The notes under the pieces: generated by a model | Databases searched by the model: none | The model's input: the letters and a program-made list of their open reading frames with translations, nothing else | What the model was told of the DNA's origin: nothing | Program-made: the position numbers and the translations under genes | Source of the DNA: Manihot esculenta | Lineage: Eukaryota; Streptophyta; Magnoliopsida; Malpighiales; Euphorbiaceae | Length of the DNA stretch: 64,000 nt | NCBI RefSeq assembly: GCF_001659605.2 | Contig: NC_035174.2 | Span: forward strand, 23,944,027-24,008,026 | Reading direction: 5' to 3' | Shown here: in pieces, positions 54,489 to 64,000 of the stretch | Layout: each line of letters begins with the position of its first letter | Numbering within the stretch: the first letter of the stretch is position 1

Positions 54489-55964
54489 CTAGGCAGAAGG
54501 AGTGACGAACAGATGTTCGTCTGCGAATTCTTCTTTGACTGGGCATGGTGCAGAACTAGAAGGAAGTCGGCTGAGATGGTCTGCCACTAGGTTTTCTTTG
54601 CCCTTCTTGTCTCTTATCTCAAGATCAAATTCTTGTAGAAGTAGGATCCACCTAATGAGCCTTGGTTTTGCTTCTTTTTTCTTGATCAAATATCGCAAGG
54701 CTGCATGGTCCGAATAGACAATGACTTTGGTTCCCAAAAGGTATGGTCTGAACTTTTCCAAAGCAAATACAACTGCCAAGAGTTCTTTTTCAGTTGTTGT
54801 GTAGTTGCTTTGTGTAGAATCCAATGTGCGAGAGGCATAGTGAATGACATGTGGTGAGTTTCCCACACGTTGCCCCAAAACTGCTCCCACTGCATAATTG
54901 CTTGCATCACACATGATTTCAAAAGGTAAGTTCCAGTCAGGCCCTTGAATAATTGGGGCAGTTATAAGCAATTCTTTAATCAAATCAAATGCCTTTTTGC
55001 AATCTGCATCAAAGTCAAATGTTACATCTTGTTGGAGCAATCTGCATAATGGCAAAGTGATCTTGGAGAAATCTTTGATGAATCTTCTGTAGAATCCTGC
55101 ATGTCCAAGGAAGGAACGGATGTCTCTAACATTCGTGGGGTAAAGCAGACTTTTGATGGTATCCACCTTAGCTTTGTCCACTTCTATGCCTTTAACTGAA
55201 ACAACATGACCTAAGACCATACCTTGATTAACCATAAAATGACATTTTTCATAATTGAGTACAAGGTTAGTCTCAATGCATCTTTGCAAGATCTTTTCTA
55301 AATTGGTAAGGCATTCATCAAAAGAATTTCCATGAACTGTGAAGTCATCCATAAATACCTCAATTGTCTTACCCACATAGTCGGAAAATATGCTCATCAT
55401 GCATCGCTGAAAAGTGGCAGGCACATTGCATATTCCAAATGGCATTCTTCTAAAGGCAAAAGTGTCAAAAGGGCAAGTGAAGGTAGTCTTCTCTTGATCT
55501 TCTGAAGCAACTGGAATCTGGTAAAAACCTGAATAACCATCAAGACAACAATAGTGAGTTTTACCTGCAAGCCTTTCTAGCATCTGATCAATGAAAGGCA
55601 GTGGGAAGTGGTCCTTCCTTGTTGCAGCATTGAGCTTCCTATAGTCCATGCATACCCTCCATCCATTTTGAACTCTAGTGGGTACAAGTTCCCCTTCAGC
55701 ATTTGGAACAATGGTAATTCTAGTTTTCTTTGGAACTACATGTACAGGGCTCACCCATTTGCTATCAGAGATTGGGTAGATGATTCCTGCATCAAGGAGC
55801 TTGACTATCTCTTTTTTCACTACCTCCATCATGGGTGGATTCAGTCTTCTTTGGGCATCTCGGACTGGCTTGCACTCATCCTCCATATGAATTCTATGCA
55901 TGCAGGTGGAGGGAGAGATACCTTTGATGTCATCAATGGTCCATCCTATGGCTCCTTTGTGGTT
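54489..55964 (-). pseudogene. A3 reverse transcriptase and RNase H
   Basis: Minus-strand frame open for 470 residues from 55901. It copies RNA into cDNA and degrades the RNA strand. Counting from 55901: [10 protein letters not shown] near 99-108, [11 protein letters not shown] near 120-130, FMDD at 183-186, then RNase H with [19 protein letters not shown] and ADHLSRL. It stops after [11 protein letters not shown] at 54489-54491. The true frame continues upstream past a TAA at 55965-55967 (CAA to TAA compared with A4). All active-site residues are in place. Integrase is absent downstream. Confidence 0.92.
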
Positions 55965-57230
55965 TTATAGTACCTTCAAGAGGCTTGCTTCTTCTTGTTG
56001 GCTCAATTCTTTGGACACAATGACTGGAAGTGTCTTGTTGGCTCCCAAATATAGGTATTTCAGATGGTCTGGAAGAAGCTTCAGATCTAAAGGTTGTTGC
56101 AAAGATGGATTAGAAGAGCTTGCTTGTGATGGAGTCTGCTGGGTGAGGTTCGGCGACCGAAAAGGCTCTGGGTTCGGTGACCGAATCTCTTCAGTTTGCA
56201 TAGTGAGCTTTGGCGATGGATTCGGCTTCCGCAAGTCAGTGGGGTTCGGCGGCCGAAAAGTATCTTCTTTCTGCACAGTGTTTTCCTGAAGTGTTGCGAC
56301 AGAATCTGGTTCCTGAGGAGTAATAGGGTTCGGCGGCCGAAAGTGGGCTATGTTCGGCGGCCGAATGTCTTCTGTCTGCTTGATCTCCACTTGCTGAATG
56401 CTGCAGATTGTTTCCTTTAGTTTCAGATTTTCAATCCTGCAAAGATCATCATCTAGAACAGAATCTTGATTCTCATTAAACACATCTTGGCTCAAACAAT
56501 CAATAATATCAAGACCATAAACAGGGGACATATCATGTGGGTATTTCATGGCATCATAGACATTGTATTTAATGACTTCCCCTTCAAATTCCATGGTAAG
56601 AGTACCATCATGCACATCAATCTTAGTTCTAGCAGTACTCAAGAAAGGACGTCCAAGAAGAATGTCAGAACTAGTATTGCAACTATCTTCCTTTGTATCA
56701 ATCACATAAAAATCAGCAGGAAAGACAAGTTCATCTACTTGGACTAAGAAATCTTCTAAAACACCTATGGGGTATACCACAGATCTATCAGCCAATTGTA
56801 TCACAACCCTTGTTTCCTTTAGTGCACATGCATTGAGAGATTTATAGATGGAGAGAGGCATGACATTAATAGATGCACCAAGATCACACATGGCTTTCTT
56901 GATACCAACATTCCCAATTTTACAAGAGATAGCAAACATACCTTTGTCCTTGCATTTGGTAGGGAGTTCTCTTTTAATAACAGCAGTGACTACCTCACCT
57001 ACACTTACTTTCTCTCTTTCAACTAGCTTTCTTCTATTGGTGCACAACTCTTTCAGAAATTTGGCATACCTTAGAATTTGCTTGACAGCATCTAGCAGTG
57101 GTATGTTGATCTCCACTTTTCTGAAGGTCTCAAGAATCTCCTTTTCCTCTTTTTCTTTTTGCGTTCTTTCAAATCTTTTTGGAAAAGGTGGTGGGATGTG
57201 GAAGCTAACCTTTGGATCAGTCTTAAGCGC
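55965..57230 (-). pseudogene. A3 protease and linker
   Basis: Same frame as the other A3 parts. IPPPFPKRF leads into the pre-protease block, then protease DLGAS and DILLGR. The RPPN linker follows (about 56150-56365), where two of the TTCGGCGGCCGAA copies are mutated to TTCGGCGACCGAA or TTCGGTGACCGAA, giving RSPN. Stops bound it: TAA at 57231-57233 on the Gag side and TAA at 55965-55967 on the RT side. Confidence 0.87.
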
Positions 57231-58739
57231 TTAGGGTGGTTCAGATTGAGATGGAGAGGCTTTATGTGGCCTTGGTTCTACCTCTTGCTCATGATTAGCA
57301 TCTTGGAGCTCTTTGCCACTTCTCAAAGTAATAGCACTGACATTCTGTCTAGGGTTAGTTTCAGTTTGAGAAGGGAGTTTACCTTGGGTTTGCAGTTGGC
57401 CTATAGAGGTGGCCATTTGGCTTATGTCTTGTCGCACGCTTTGCATGGTGTTCACCATGGTTTCCATCATTGTTTGCATGATCTTCTCAAGGTTCTGATT
57501 TGGATTTGAAGGTGCTGGTTGGGCTTGACTTCTTTGGTAATTTTGGTAATTCTGATCACTGTTGCTCTTTCCATAGCTAAAATTGGGGTGGTCCCTCCAA
57601 CCTGGATTGTATGTATTGGAGTCGGGATCATATCTAGGTTGGTTGTTGTACCTCCCAATTGCATTGGCTTGCTGATTGTCTTCTTGGAGGGTGGGACATT
57701 GATCAGTAGGGTGTCCCACATATGAGAAAATCCCACATGGCCTAGGAGGCTGGGGTGCATGAATTTGTTGGATCTAGCCAAGGGCAATCTTTTCCACAAT
57801 AGAGGTTAGTTTTGCAATTTGAGATTCAACAGAGGAAGTGCTTACCTCATGGATTCCTCTTTGCATTTGCCCCTCTTCTTCATATTGCTTGGATGAGGCT
57901 GCAAGACTGGATATGAGTTCCTTCATCTCCCTAGGTGTCTTGTCTGGGATAGATCCTCCACAGGCAACAGTTATGAGTTTCCTTTCTGATGGAGTCAATC
58001 CTCCATAGAAGAATTGAATGAGGGCTTTGTCTGACATATCATGTTGTGGACAACCTGTACAAAGTCTTTCAAACCTTTCCCAATAATCATATAAGTCCTC
58101 AGTTGGTCTTTGCTTTATGCTAGTGATTTCTCTTATTATGCCAATTGATTTAGATTGTGGGAAGTATTTGTCCAAAAAGGCTTGGACCATATCATCCCAA
58201 GAAGTTATAGATCCAGATGGCAAATAAAATAACCAATCCTTAGCATGGTCATCTAATGAAAAAGAGAAGGCTCTTAGTTTAACATGATCTTCAGAGATCC
58301 CTTGAGGTCTCATGGATGAGCAAATAATTTTGAATTCTTTTAAGTGCTTATGTGGATTTTCATTTGGTAAACCTCTAAATTTAGGGAGTTGATGAATCAA
58401 ACCTGATTTCAGTTCAAAGGGAATTGTAAGAGGTGGATAGGTGATGCAAAGTGGAGCATAATCACCTATAGGAGTTGCTAACTCCCTCATGGTTCTTTCC
58501 CTTTGTGCTTGTGGCCTATTTGCTGGATTTTCTTTAATGATCTGGCCTTGGACAGCATGTCCATCATGGGTAGCAGCTGGTGCTTGGGGTTCTGCCATTG
58601 GTGCAAGATGGGGTTGCTGGATTGAAGGCCTTTTGGCGGCCGAAGGTTGCTGAATTTTGGCGGCCGAAGGTTGGGCAGAAGGTTGTGCGGCTTGCTTTCC
58701 AAGTCTTCTGAGAGTGTCCCTACTTTCATATCTGGTCAT
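57231..58739 (-). pseudogene. gag: A3 gag
   Basis: Gag from ATG 58739 (MTRYESRDTL); the frame is open further upstream to 58769, but the MTR start matches C. The N-terminus contains QPSAAK repeats encoded by the GGCGGCCGAAGG motif. The capsid region ([18 protein letters not shown] and following) is complete. A TAG at 57774-57776 separates it from a Gag tail with an imperfect zinc knuckle: the first cysteines precede GHPTDQC, but one position reads FSHM in the alternate frame and the open frame restarts at 57719. A TAA at 57231-57233 ends it before protease. Confidence 0.85.
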
Positions 58740-58770
58740 GAAAGAAAAATAAACAAACAAGTGAATCAAG

Positions 58771-58788
58771 TCCCCGGCAACGGCACCA
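58771..58788 (-). other. A3 primer binding site (tRNA-Asp type)
   Basis: Minus strand TGGTGCCGTTGCCGGGGA, one mismatch to the C site. Confidence 0.82.
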
Positions 58789-58793
58789 ATTTT

Positions 58794-60635
58794 TGACAGG
58801 AGCGGTTGTCGAAGCCGGTCAAAAATAACCTTCTTTGGTTACCTACAATTAACAACTGCAGACAGTGGTGAAGGATCGTATCCACAGACAATTGATTACT
58901 TATTTGTTTAACTCAATCAAGACCAAGAGAACTAAGTTAAAGCACAAGTGAAAGCATGTGATTGTAACTAGAGCAAAAGTAAAGTGCAAGGAAAGTAAAA
59001 AGGGGGGGTTTTGGGATGATTTGATTAACAACTAATAAAAGCAATTAAAACAGTAAGTAATCTAAAATAAGAGAGAAATAAATAAGAGAAAGGTCTAGTT
59101 GAAGATATGGATCCACTTTGGTTGTTTGGGTTGATCATTGAAACATGGTTACCTTGATTGATTCAATAGGTTGGTTACGGGGGTGGAAGACGCTTCTCAC
59201 CACCATGTCTTTCCTTATGAACAAACTGATTAGAGAACGTCCTCTAACCAATTACTAATCAACAAATTGCCAAGGAACGTCCTTAGGCCATAGGCATCAA
59301 AACAATTGCCAATTGCATGAAGAACAAGAAAGATCCAAACCCTAACTACTCAAACGCATGAGATGATGTTAGATCATGCAATTTCATGGGTTTTTACACC
59401 AAGTGTTCAATGGACAGAATATTTCCAGCAATTACGGACTAACAAATATCCTAATCCAACAATCAATTAACTTTGCAATCAAGAATCAAGTGGCCAATTT
59501 GATCAAAACAACAAAGCAATCTTAGAATTAAGCATCAATTGCATGAATATTGAATAAAATCAAAGACAAAAGTTTCTGTTCAGATCTCACAACCTTTTAA
59601 ACAACCTTAGTTTCAACCAAACTTCAACTAGAAAGAAGGTTTCAGCCACTCATGGCTGAACCAAACAGAAAATAAAAGAAAAGAAAGCAAAAGATGAAGA
59701 ATAAGGTGGGAGAGAGGCCTTGGAGAGGCTGCCAATTTTCTTGAGAAGAGGTGGAACCAAATCTGTCTTCTTGTCTTCTTGAAGCCTTTAAATAGGTCTT
59801 AGGAGGCTGCCTAGGATTTCATGGAAGTCCAGGAGGCTTTTAGAGGCTGTCCAAAGTGTCCTTGGTGTTGCATGTGCCTTGTTTGTGCATGTATGAAGGC
59901 AAAAACGAGTTGCATGTGTTTGAAGGCAAGTGGGGGCACTTTGGTCTTTTTACTTGCTGCCCAAGGTCTTCAAGATGTTGCCTAAATAGTTAAGAGGCTG
60001 TCCATGCACTATTAAGGAAGGGGGAGACTCCTTTTGAATTTTGAATGTGCATGGCACTAAGTAGGAAGCATGTGATCTTGGGATTTTCTTTCCTTAATAA
60101 GGGGGATCTTGAAATCCAATAATTGAATGTGAATATTTGAAGATTTGGATCTCAAGATATTTCCCTTATTTGGCTCCTCAAATATGGCAACTTGGGATAT
60201 GGCTTCTTGAACAAAGAAGGAGTGCAATAGAGCGCATTTTCGGCTGCCTAAGTTGAGTTTCGGAGGCTGGAGTTTTGGAGGTTCGGTGGCCAAAGGTTGG
60301 GATTCGGGGGCTGAAGGTAGTGGACTTTCGTCTCTGTCTGCATGGTTCGGCCGCCGAAGGTTGCCACCGAAGGTGGTCCACTTTCGTCTCTGGAGTCCTC
60401 TTTTGGCCACCGAAGGTTACCGCTGAAGGTGACTGAGTTTTGGCTTCTGAAGGTTGCCTCCGAAGGTTGCTTCTCTAATTTTGGCTTCTTTTGGCATTTT
60501 TAAGAGCATTTTCTCCGAATTGTTTCTTCACACCTAATACTTGCAAAACATGATTAAAACCACAAAATTAGGTAGAATAGGTGAAAATAAACATCAATAA
60601 GATCATGAAAATATGGGCTAAAATATGCTCTATCA
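58794..60635 (-). repeat. A3 5' LTR
   Basis: 1,842 bp. In its palindrome cluster (60238-60470) several sites are mutated compared with the 3' LTR, for example TTCGGTGGCCAAA and TTTGGCCACCGAA, mainly by C-to-T or G-to-A. Confidence 0.9.
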
Positions 60636-60640
60636 TATAT

Positions 60641-61549
60641 GCATGAAGATTACTCACCTCTTTTCATTGATTCCCTTTGCTTACCATGACTAGGATTTGT
60701 TTTCCTCAAGAGAGACATGCACATTAATTTGTTAAGACTTTTTCTAGCTTTTGGATTGACTTGGCCTTACCTTGAAGTACTTTATTCAGGCTTTTGCACT
60801 TTGGATTTTGCTTGGAAAGGTCACCAACCTATTTTTGATTTCATGGTTTATATTTTTCAGTTGGTCACCTATCCAAGTGGCTAGTAGCTCTTATTTTTGT
60901 GCTTTTGAGGTCTATGCCTTTGCTGAATTTTCTTTCTCTCAATGATTTGGGCAAATCAATACCAATTGCTAAATCAAGTCATTAAGTTCATTCACACAAC
61001 TTTAATTTATTCTCAATCAATTGAGGGTCATCAATATATTTTTCACCAATGGCAAGCTCTAAGATTCAATTCAAAAGGCAATTCTCAAACATGAATACAA
61101 TCAACTGCAATTGATTCAACATAAGTTTAAAGAGTTATCACATCAATGGGGTCATGGAAAGAAAAACTTATCTAACATAGTTCATAAGTTTGAGTAGAGC
61201 AAAACAAAAGAAGAAGAAGGTTGTTGTTGTGTGTGTTTTATTGAAAGCATAAACAAAATAACAAATTAAAATTCAACTGTGGCTAATTAACTAAAAGGAA
61301 TTTTAAAACTAAAAAGGAAAAGAAAAATTTTTTTTTGCAATCTGAAAGCATGAGAAAGTGTAGAAGAGGAGAAGGGAAGAGGAAGAGAGAAAAGAAAAGG
61401 GAGAAGAAGAAGGGAAGAAGAAGAAGAGAGAGAGATATGCACCCCCACACTTAAATCATGCATTGTCCTCAATGTAAAAGAGAAGAGAGAAAAAGAGAAC
61501 AAAGGAATTTGAATACTCCCCTGGGGTGTGGTGTGCATGGCATGATCCT
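60641..61549 (-). other. A4 3' untranslated region, main part
   Basis: Continues 51524-51662 after A3. It has a long purine-rich minus-complement stretch (plus-strand GA-rich, 61355-61435) and the inner AAGTGTGGGGGTGC motif near 61440-61455. Confidence 0.78.
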
Positions 61550-63132
61550 CTAGGCGGAGTGAGTGATGAACAGATGTTCGTCTGGGAACTCTTCTTTGAC
61601 TGGGCATGGCGCAGAGCTATAGGGAAGTCGGCTGAGGTGGTCTGCCATAAGATTCTCTTTGCCTTTCTTGTCTCTTATCTCAAGATCAAATTCTTGTAGA
61701 AGTAGAATGCACCTAATGAGCCTTGGTTTTGCTTCTTTTTTCTTGATCAAGTATCGCAGGGCTGTATGGTCAGAATAGACAATGACCTTGGTTCCCAATA
61801 GATATGGTCTGAATTTCTCCAAAGCAAATACAACTGCCAAGAGTTCTTTTTCAATTGTTGTGTAGTTGCCTTGTGTAGCATCAAGTGTGCGGGAAGCATA
61901 GTGAATGACATGGGGTGAGTTTCCTACACGTTGCCCCAAGACTGCTCCTAATGCATAATTGCTTGCATCACACATGATTTCAAATGGTAAGTTCCAGTCA
62001 GGTCCTTGAATAATTAGGGGAGTCACAAGCAATTCTTTAATTAAATTGAATGCCTTTTTGCAATCTGCATCAAAATCAAATGTTACATCCTGTTGGAGCA
62101 ATCTGCATAATGGCAAAGTGATTTTTGAGAAATCCTTGATGAATCTTCTATAGAATCCTGCATGGCCAAGGAATGATCGAATGTCTTTAACGTTTGTGGG
62201 GTAAGGCAGATTTTTTATGGTATCCACCTTAGCTTTGTCCACTTCAATACCCTTAGCTGAAACAACATGACCTAAGACCATAACTTGATTAACCATAAAA
62301 TGACATTTTTCATAATTAAGCACAAGGTTAGTCTCAATGCATCTTTGCAAGATCCTTTCTAAATTGGTAAGGCATTCATCAAAGGAATTTCCATGAACTG
62401 TGAAGTCATCCATAAATACCTCAATTGTCTTACCCATATAGTCAGAAAATATGCTCATCATGCACAGCTGAAAGGTGGCAGGTGCATTGCATAGTCCAAA
62501 GGGCATTCTCCTAAAGGCGAAAGTGCCAAAAGGGCAAGTGAAGGTAGTCTTTTCTTGATCTTCTGGAGCAACTGGAATCTGGTAGAACCCTGAATAACCA
62601 TCAAGACAACAATAGTGAGATTTACCTGCAAGCCTTTCCAGCATCTGATCAATGAAGGGAAGTGGGAAATGGTCCTTCCTTGTTGCAGCGTTGAGCTTTC
62701 TATAGTCCATGCATGCTCTCCATCCATTTTGAACTCTTGTGGGAACAAGTTCTCCTTCAGTATTTGGAACAATGATAATTCCAGTTTTCTTTGGAACTAC
62801 ATGTACAGGGCTCACCCATTTGCTATCAGAGATTGGGTATATGATGCCTGCATCAAGGACTTTGACTATCTCTTTTTTCACTACTTCCATCATAGGTGGA
62901 TTCAATCTTCTTTGAGCATCTCTGACTGGCTTGCATTCCTCCTCCATGTGAATTCTATGCATGCAGGTGGAGGGAGAGATACCTTTGATGTCATCAATGG
63001 TCCATCCTATGGCTTTTTTGTGTTTCTGTAGTACCTTCAAGAGGCTTGCTTCTTCTTGTTGGCTCAATTCATTGGACACTATTACTGGAAGTGTCTTGTT
63101 TGCTCCCAAGTACATGTATTTCAGATGGTCTA
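61550..63132 (-). pseudogene. A4 reverse transcriptase and RNase H, open but 5'-truncated
   Basis: Minus-strand frame of 521 residues from 63115, without a stop. Counting from there: the [17 protein letters not shown] linker, [12 protein letters not shown] near 37-48, [11 protein letters not shown] near 171-181, FMDD at 234-237, then the RNase [19 protein letters not shown] and ADHLSRL motifs, ending [15 protein letters not shown]. All catalytic residues are present. Protease and gag are cut off by B4 at 63132. As in A2 and A3 no integrase follows. Confidence 0.92.
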
Positions 63133-64000
63133 TGTAATACCCGGCTAGAGTCCGGCATTGGAATTCCTGTCGTCCGATGGAATCCAGGATGTCGAAAGTC
63201 TCTAGAAGGGTAAGATTTTCGTTTTTCTAAAGTAATATAGTATGTTTTAATGAAATGAGTTTGTGAAAGAAAAGAACCAAGGCAGAAAAGACAGGTTCGA
63301 CCGCCGAAGGTGACATTCGGCCGCCGAACATGCATGGCTTTCAGTTTCTCGTGTGGCCGCCGAAGGTGGTCTGGCCAGCCACCTATAAAAGGCCCTCAGT
63401 CAGTTGAAAGGATAAGCTTTGCCGCTTTCTTTCACTTTCTGAGGTGAGACTCTATCTTCCTGACGTTTTCTTCCTGTGTTCATTAAATCTTGCAACGATT
63501 TGATTAATTTTGATGTTATTTTGAAGGTTTTGAGCTATAAACTTGAATTGTGAAGTTTGGAGAGTTTAAAGAAGAGTTGCTCCAAAACTCCACGTTAGGA
63601 TCGTTCATATTCTTGGTTTCAAGAGGTACGTGAAGATCCAGAACTTGTTTTTATGATTTATGAAGGTTTTATGAGGTTTTGAGAGAGAGTTGCATGAATA
63701 GGGTAAAAAGAGAGTTTTTGATGATTTTGTGAGAAGAGCTTGTTTATGTGTTATGCTTTGCTGTTTGTTGGGGGTTTTAGGTAGTTTTTGACCCCTTTGA
63801 GCATATACTTGGGTGTATGCATATTGAGGAATTGAGGTGGTTGAGTTTGAGGAAGATTGGTGTATTTTGGCGAGAGGCAGAGCAAGTTTCTGCCTTGCTG
63901 ATGAACTTAGGTTCGACAGCCGAAGGAACATTCGGCCGCCGAACCCATGAGGAGGTGGCTTCGGCTGCCCCAGCTTGCCCTCGAGCTTTTTGACTTTCGG
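63133..64000 (+). mobile_element. Tekay-like LTR B4, runs off window
   Basis: Starts TGTAATACCCGGCTAGAG, like the B1 LTR, then diverges. It has a TATAAAAGG box near 63384 and near-palindromes (TTCGGCCGCCGAA at about 63316 and 63931). It interrupts the A4 linker. I cannot tell whether it is a solo LTR or the 5' LTR of a longer element. Confidence 0.82.
63384..63392 (+). promoter_or_regulatory. B4 LTR TATA box
   Basis: TATAAAAGG about 70 bases after a near-palindrome pair; a plausible promoter for this LTR. Confidence 0.5.

Larger units (their letters stand above)
51663..60635 (-). mobile_element. Athila-like element A3, RT type, structurally complete
   Basis: 8,973-bp minus-strand element in the A4 3' untranslated region with TSD TATAT (51658-51662, 60636-60640). 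LTRs of about 1,840 bp, primer site, gag, protease, reverse transcriptase, RNase H, 3' untranslated region and purine tract are all present. Integrase is missing at the same junction as in A2 and A4. LTR differences are clearly more numerous than in C, B1 or B2, so it is an older insertion. All coding parts share one frame with three nonsense codons. Confidence 0.93.
49753..63132 (-). mobile_element. Athila-like element A4, RT type, 5' end beyond B4
   Basis: Minus-strand element inserted in A0. Its 3' LTR (49753-51523) is followed by the 3' untranslated region (51524-51662 and 60641-61549, split by A3) and reverse transcriptase-RNase H (61550-63132), interrupted upstream by the Tekay-like LTR B4. 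No integrase lies between RNase H and the 3' untranslated region. Its far end and matching TSD are outside the window. Confidence 0.88.

Noticed and set aside
61355..61435. GA-rich tract as a possible gene or regulatory island
   Set aside because: It is the complement of a pyrimidine-rich part of the Athila-like 3' untranslated region, found also in A1 and A3; simple-sequence drift explains it.
1..64000. The RT/integrase split as an assembly artefact
   Set aside because: A2, A3 and C are each bounded by matching TSDs, junctions agree between copies of a type, and nested order is consistent, so misassembly is unlikely, though read-level checking cannot be done here.

Overview
This is plant nuclear DNA made almost entirely of LTR retrotransposons nested in one another. 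I see no host gene, tRNA gene, rRNA gene or CRISPR array. The lineages point to a flowering plant and most likely to heterochromatin: Athila-like Ty3/gypsy (tRNA-Asp-type primer site, DLGAS protease, FMDDF reverse transcriptase), Tekay/Del-like Ty3/gypsy (tRNA-iMet primer site, double zinc-knuckle Gag) and a Ty1/copia element. The species cannot be fixed from the sequence; a euphorb such as cassava is only a guess.

Nesting, worked out from LTR ends and 5-bp target-site duplications (TSDs). The oldest layer is a minus-strand Athila-like integrase element (A0), now left as 10126-10567 and 49542-49752. Three Athila-like elements landed in it: A1 (+, 1-10125, 5' end outside the window), A2 (-, 10568-49536, TSD TATCT) and A4 (-, 49753 to at least 63132). 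A1's 3' LTR holds a copia element (5183-9261). A2 holds a Tekay-like solo LTR (11193-13353, TSD ATTAC), the Tekay-like element B1 (14073-22987, TSD AAGAT), a solo LTR D (24832-34530, TSD TGACA) that itself contains Tekay-like B2 (26104-33139, TSD AATTC), and the Athila-like element C (38560-47782, TSD ACAGA). A4 holds A3 (-, 51663-60635, TSD TATAT) and the start of a Tekay-like LTR B4 (63133-64000).

The main observation is that the Athila-like elements fall into two complementary structural types. A1, C and A0 carry integrase but no reverse transcriptase or RNase H; A1 and C also keep gag and protease. A2, A3 and A4 carry reverse transcriptase and RNase H but no integrase; A2 and A3 keep gag and protease too. 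No element in the window has a whole pol. Junctions are the same within a type across independent insertions, and A1 shares its LTR type and 3' untranslated region with A2-A4. C is a recent insertion (2,057-bp LTRs with about eight differences by eye) although it has no reverse transcriptase. This fits a bipartite retrotransposon whose two RNAs complement each other, or two non-autonomous derivatives of an unseen whole parent.

A second theme is a CpG-rich near-palindrome, TTCGGC-N-GCCGAA. It is clustered in the LTRs of both the Athila-like and the Tekay-like families and also inside the Athila-like polyprotein linker, where it is read as repeated RPPN. Part of this cluster looks like one homologous module placed in opposite orientations in the two LTR families. 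The Tekay-like elements B1 and B2 keep near-identical LTRs but carry only gag remnants and fossil pol, so they too were probably moved in trans.
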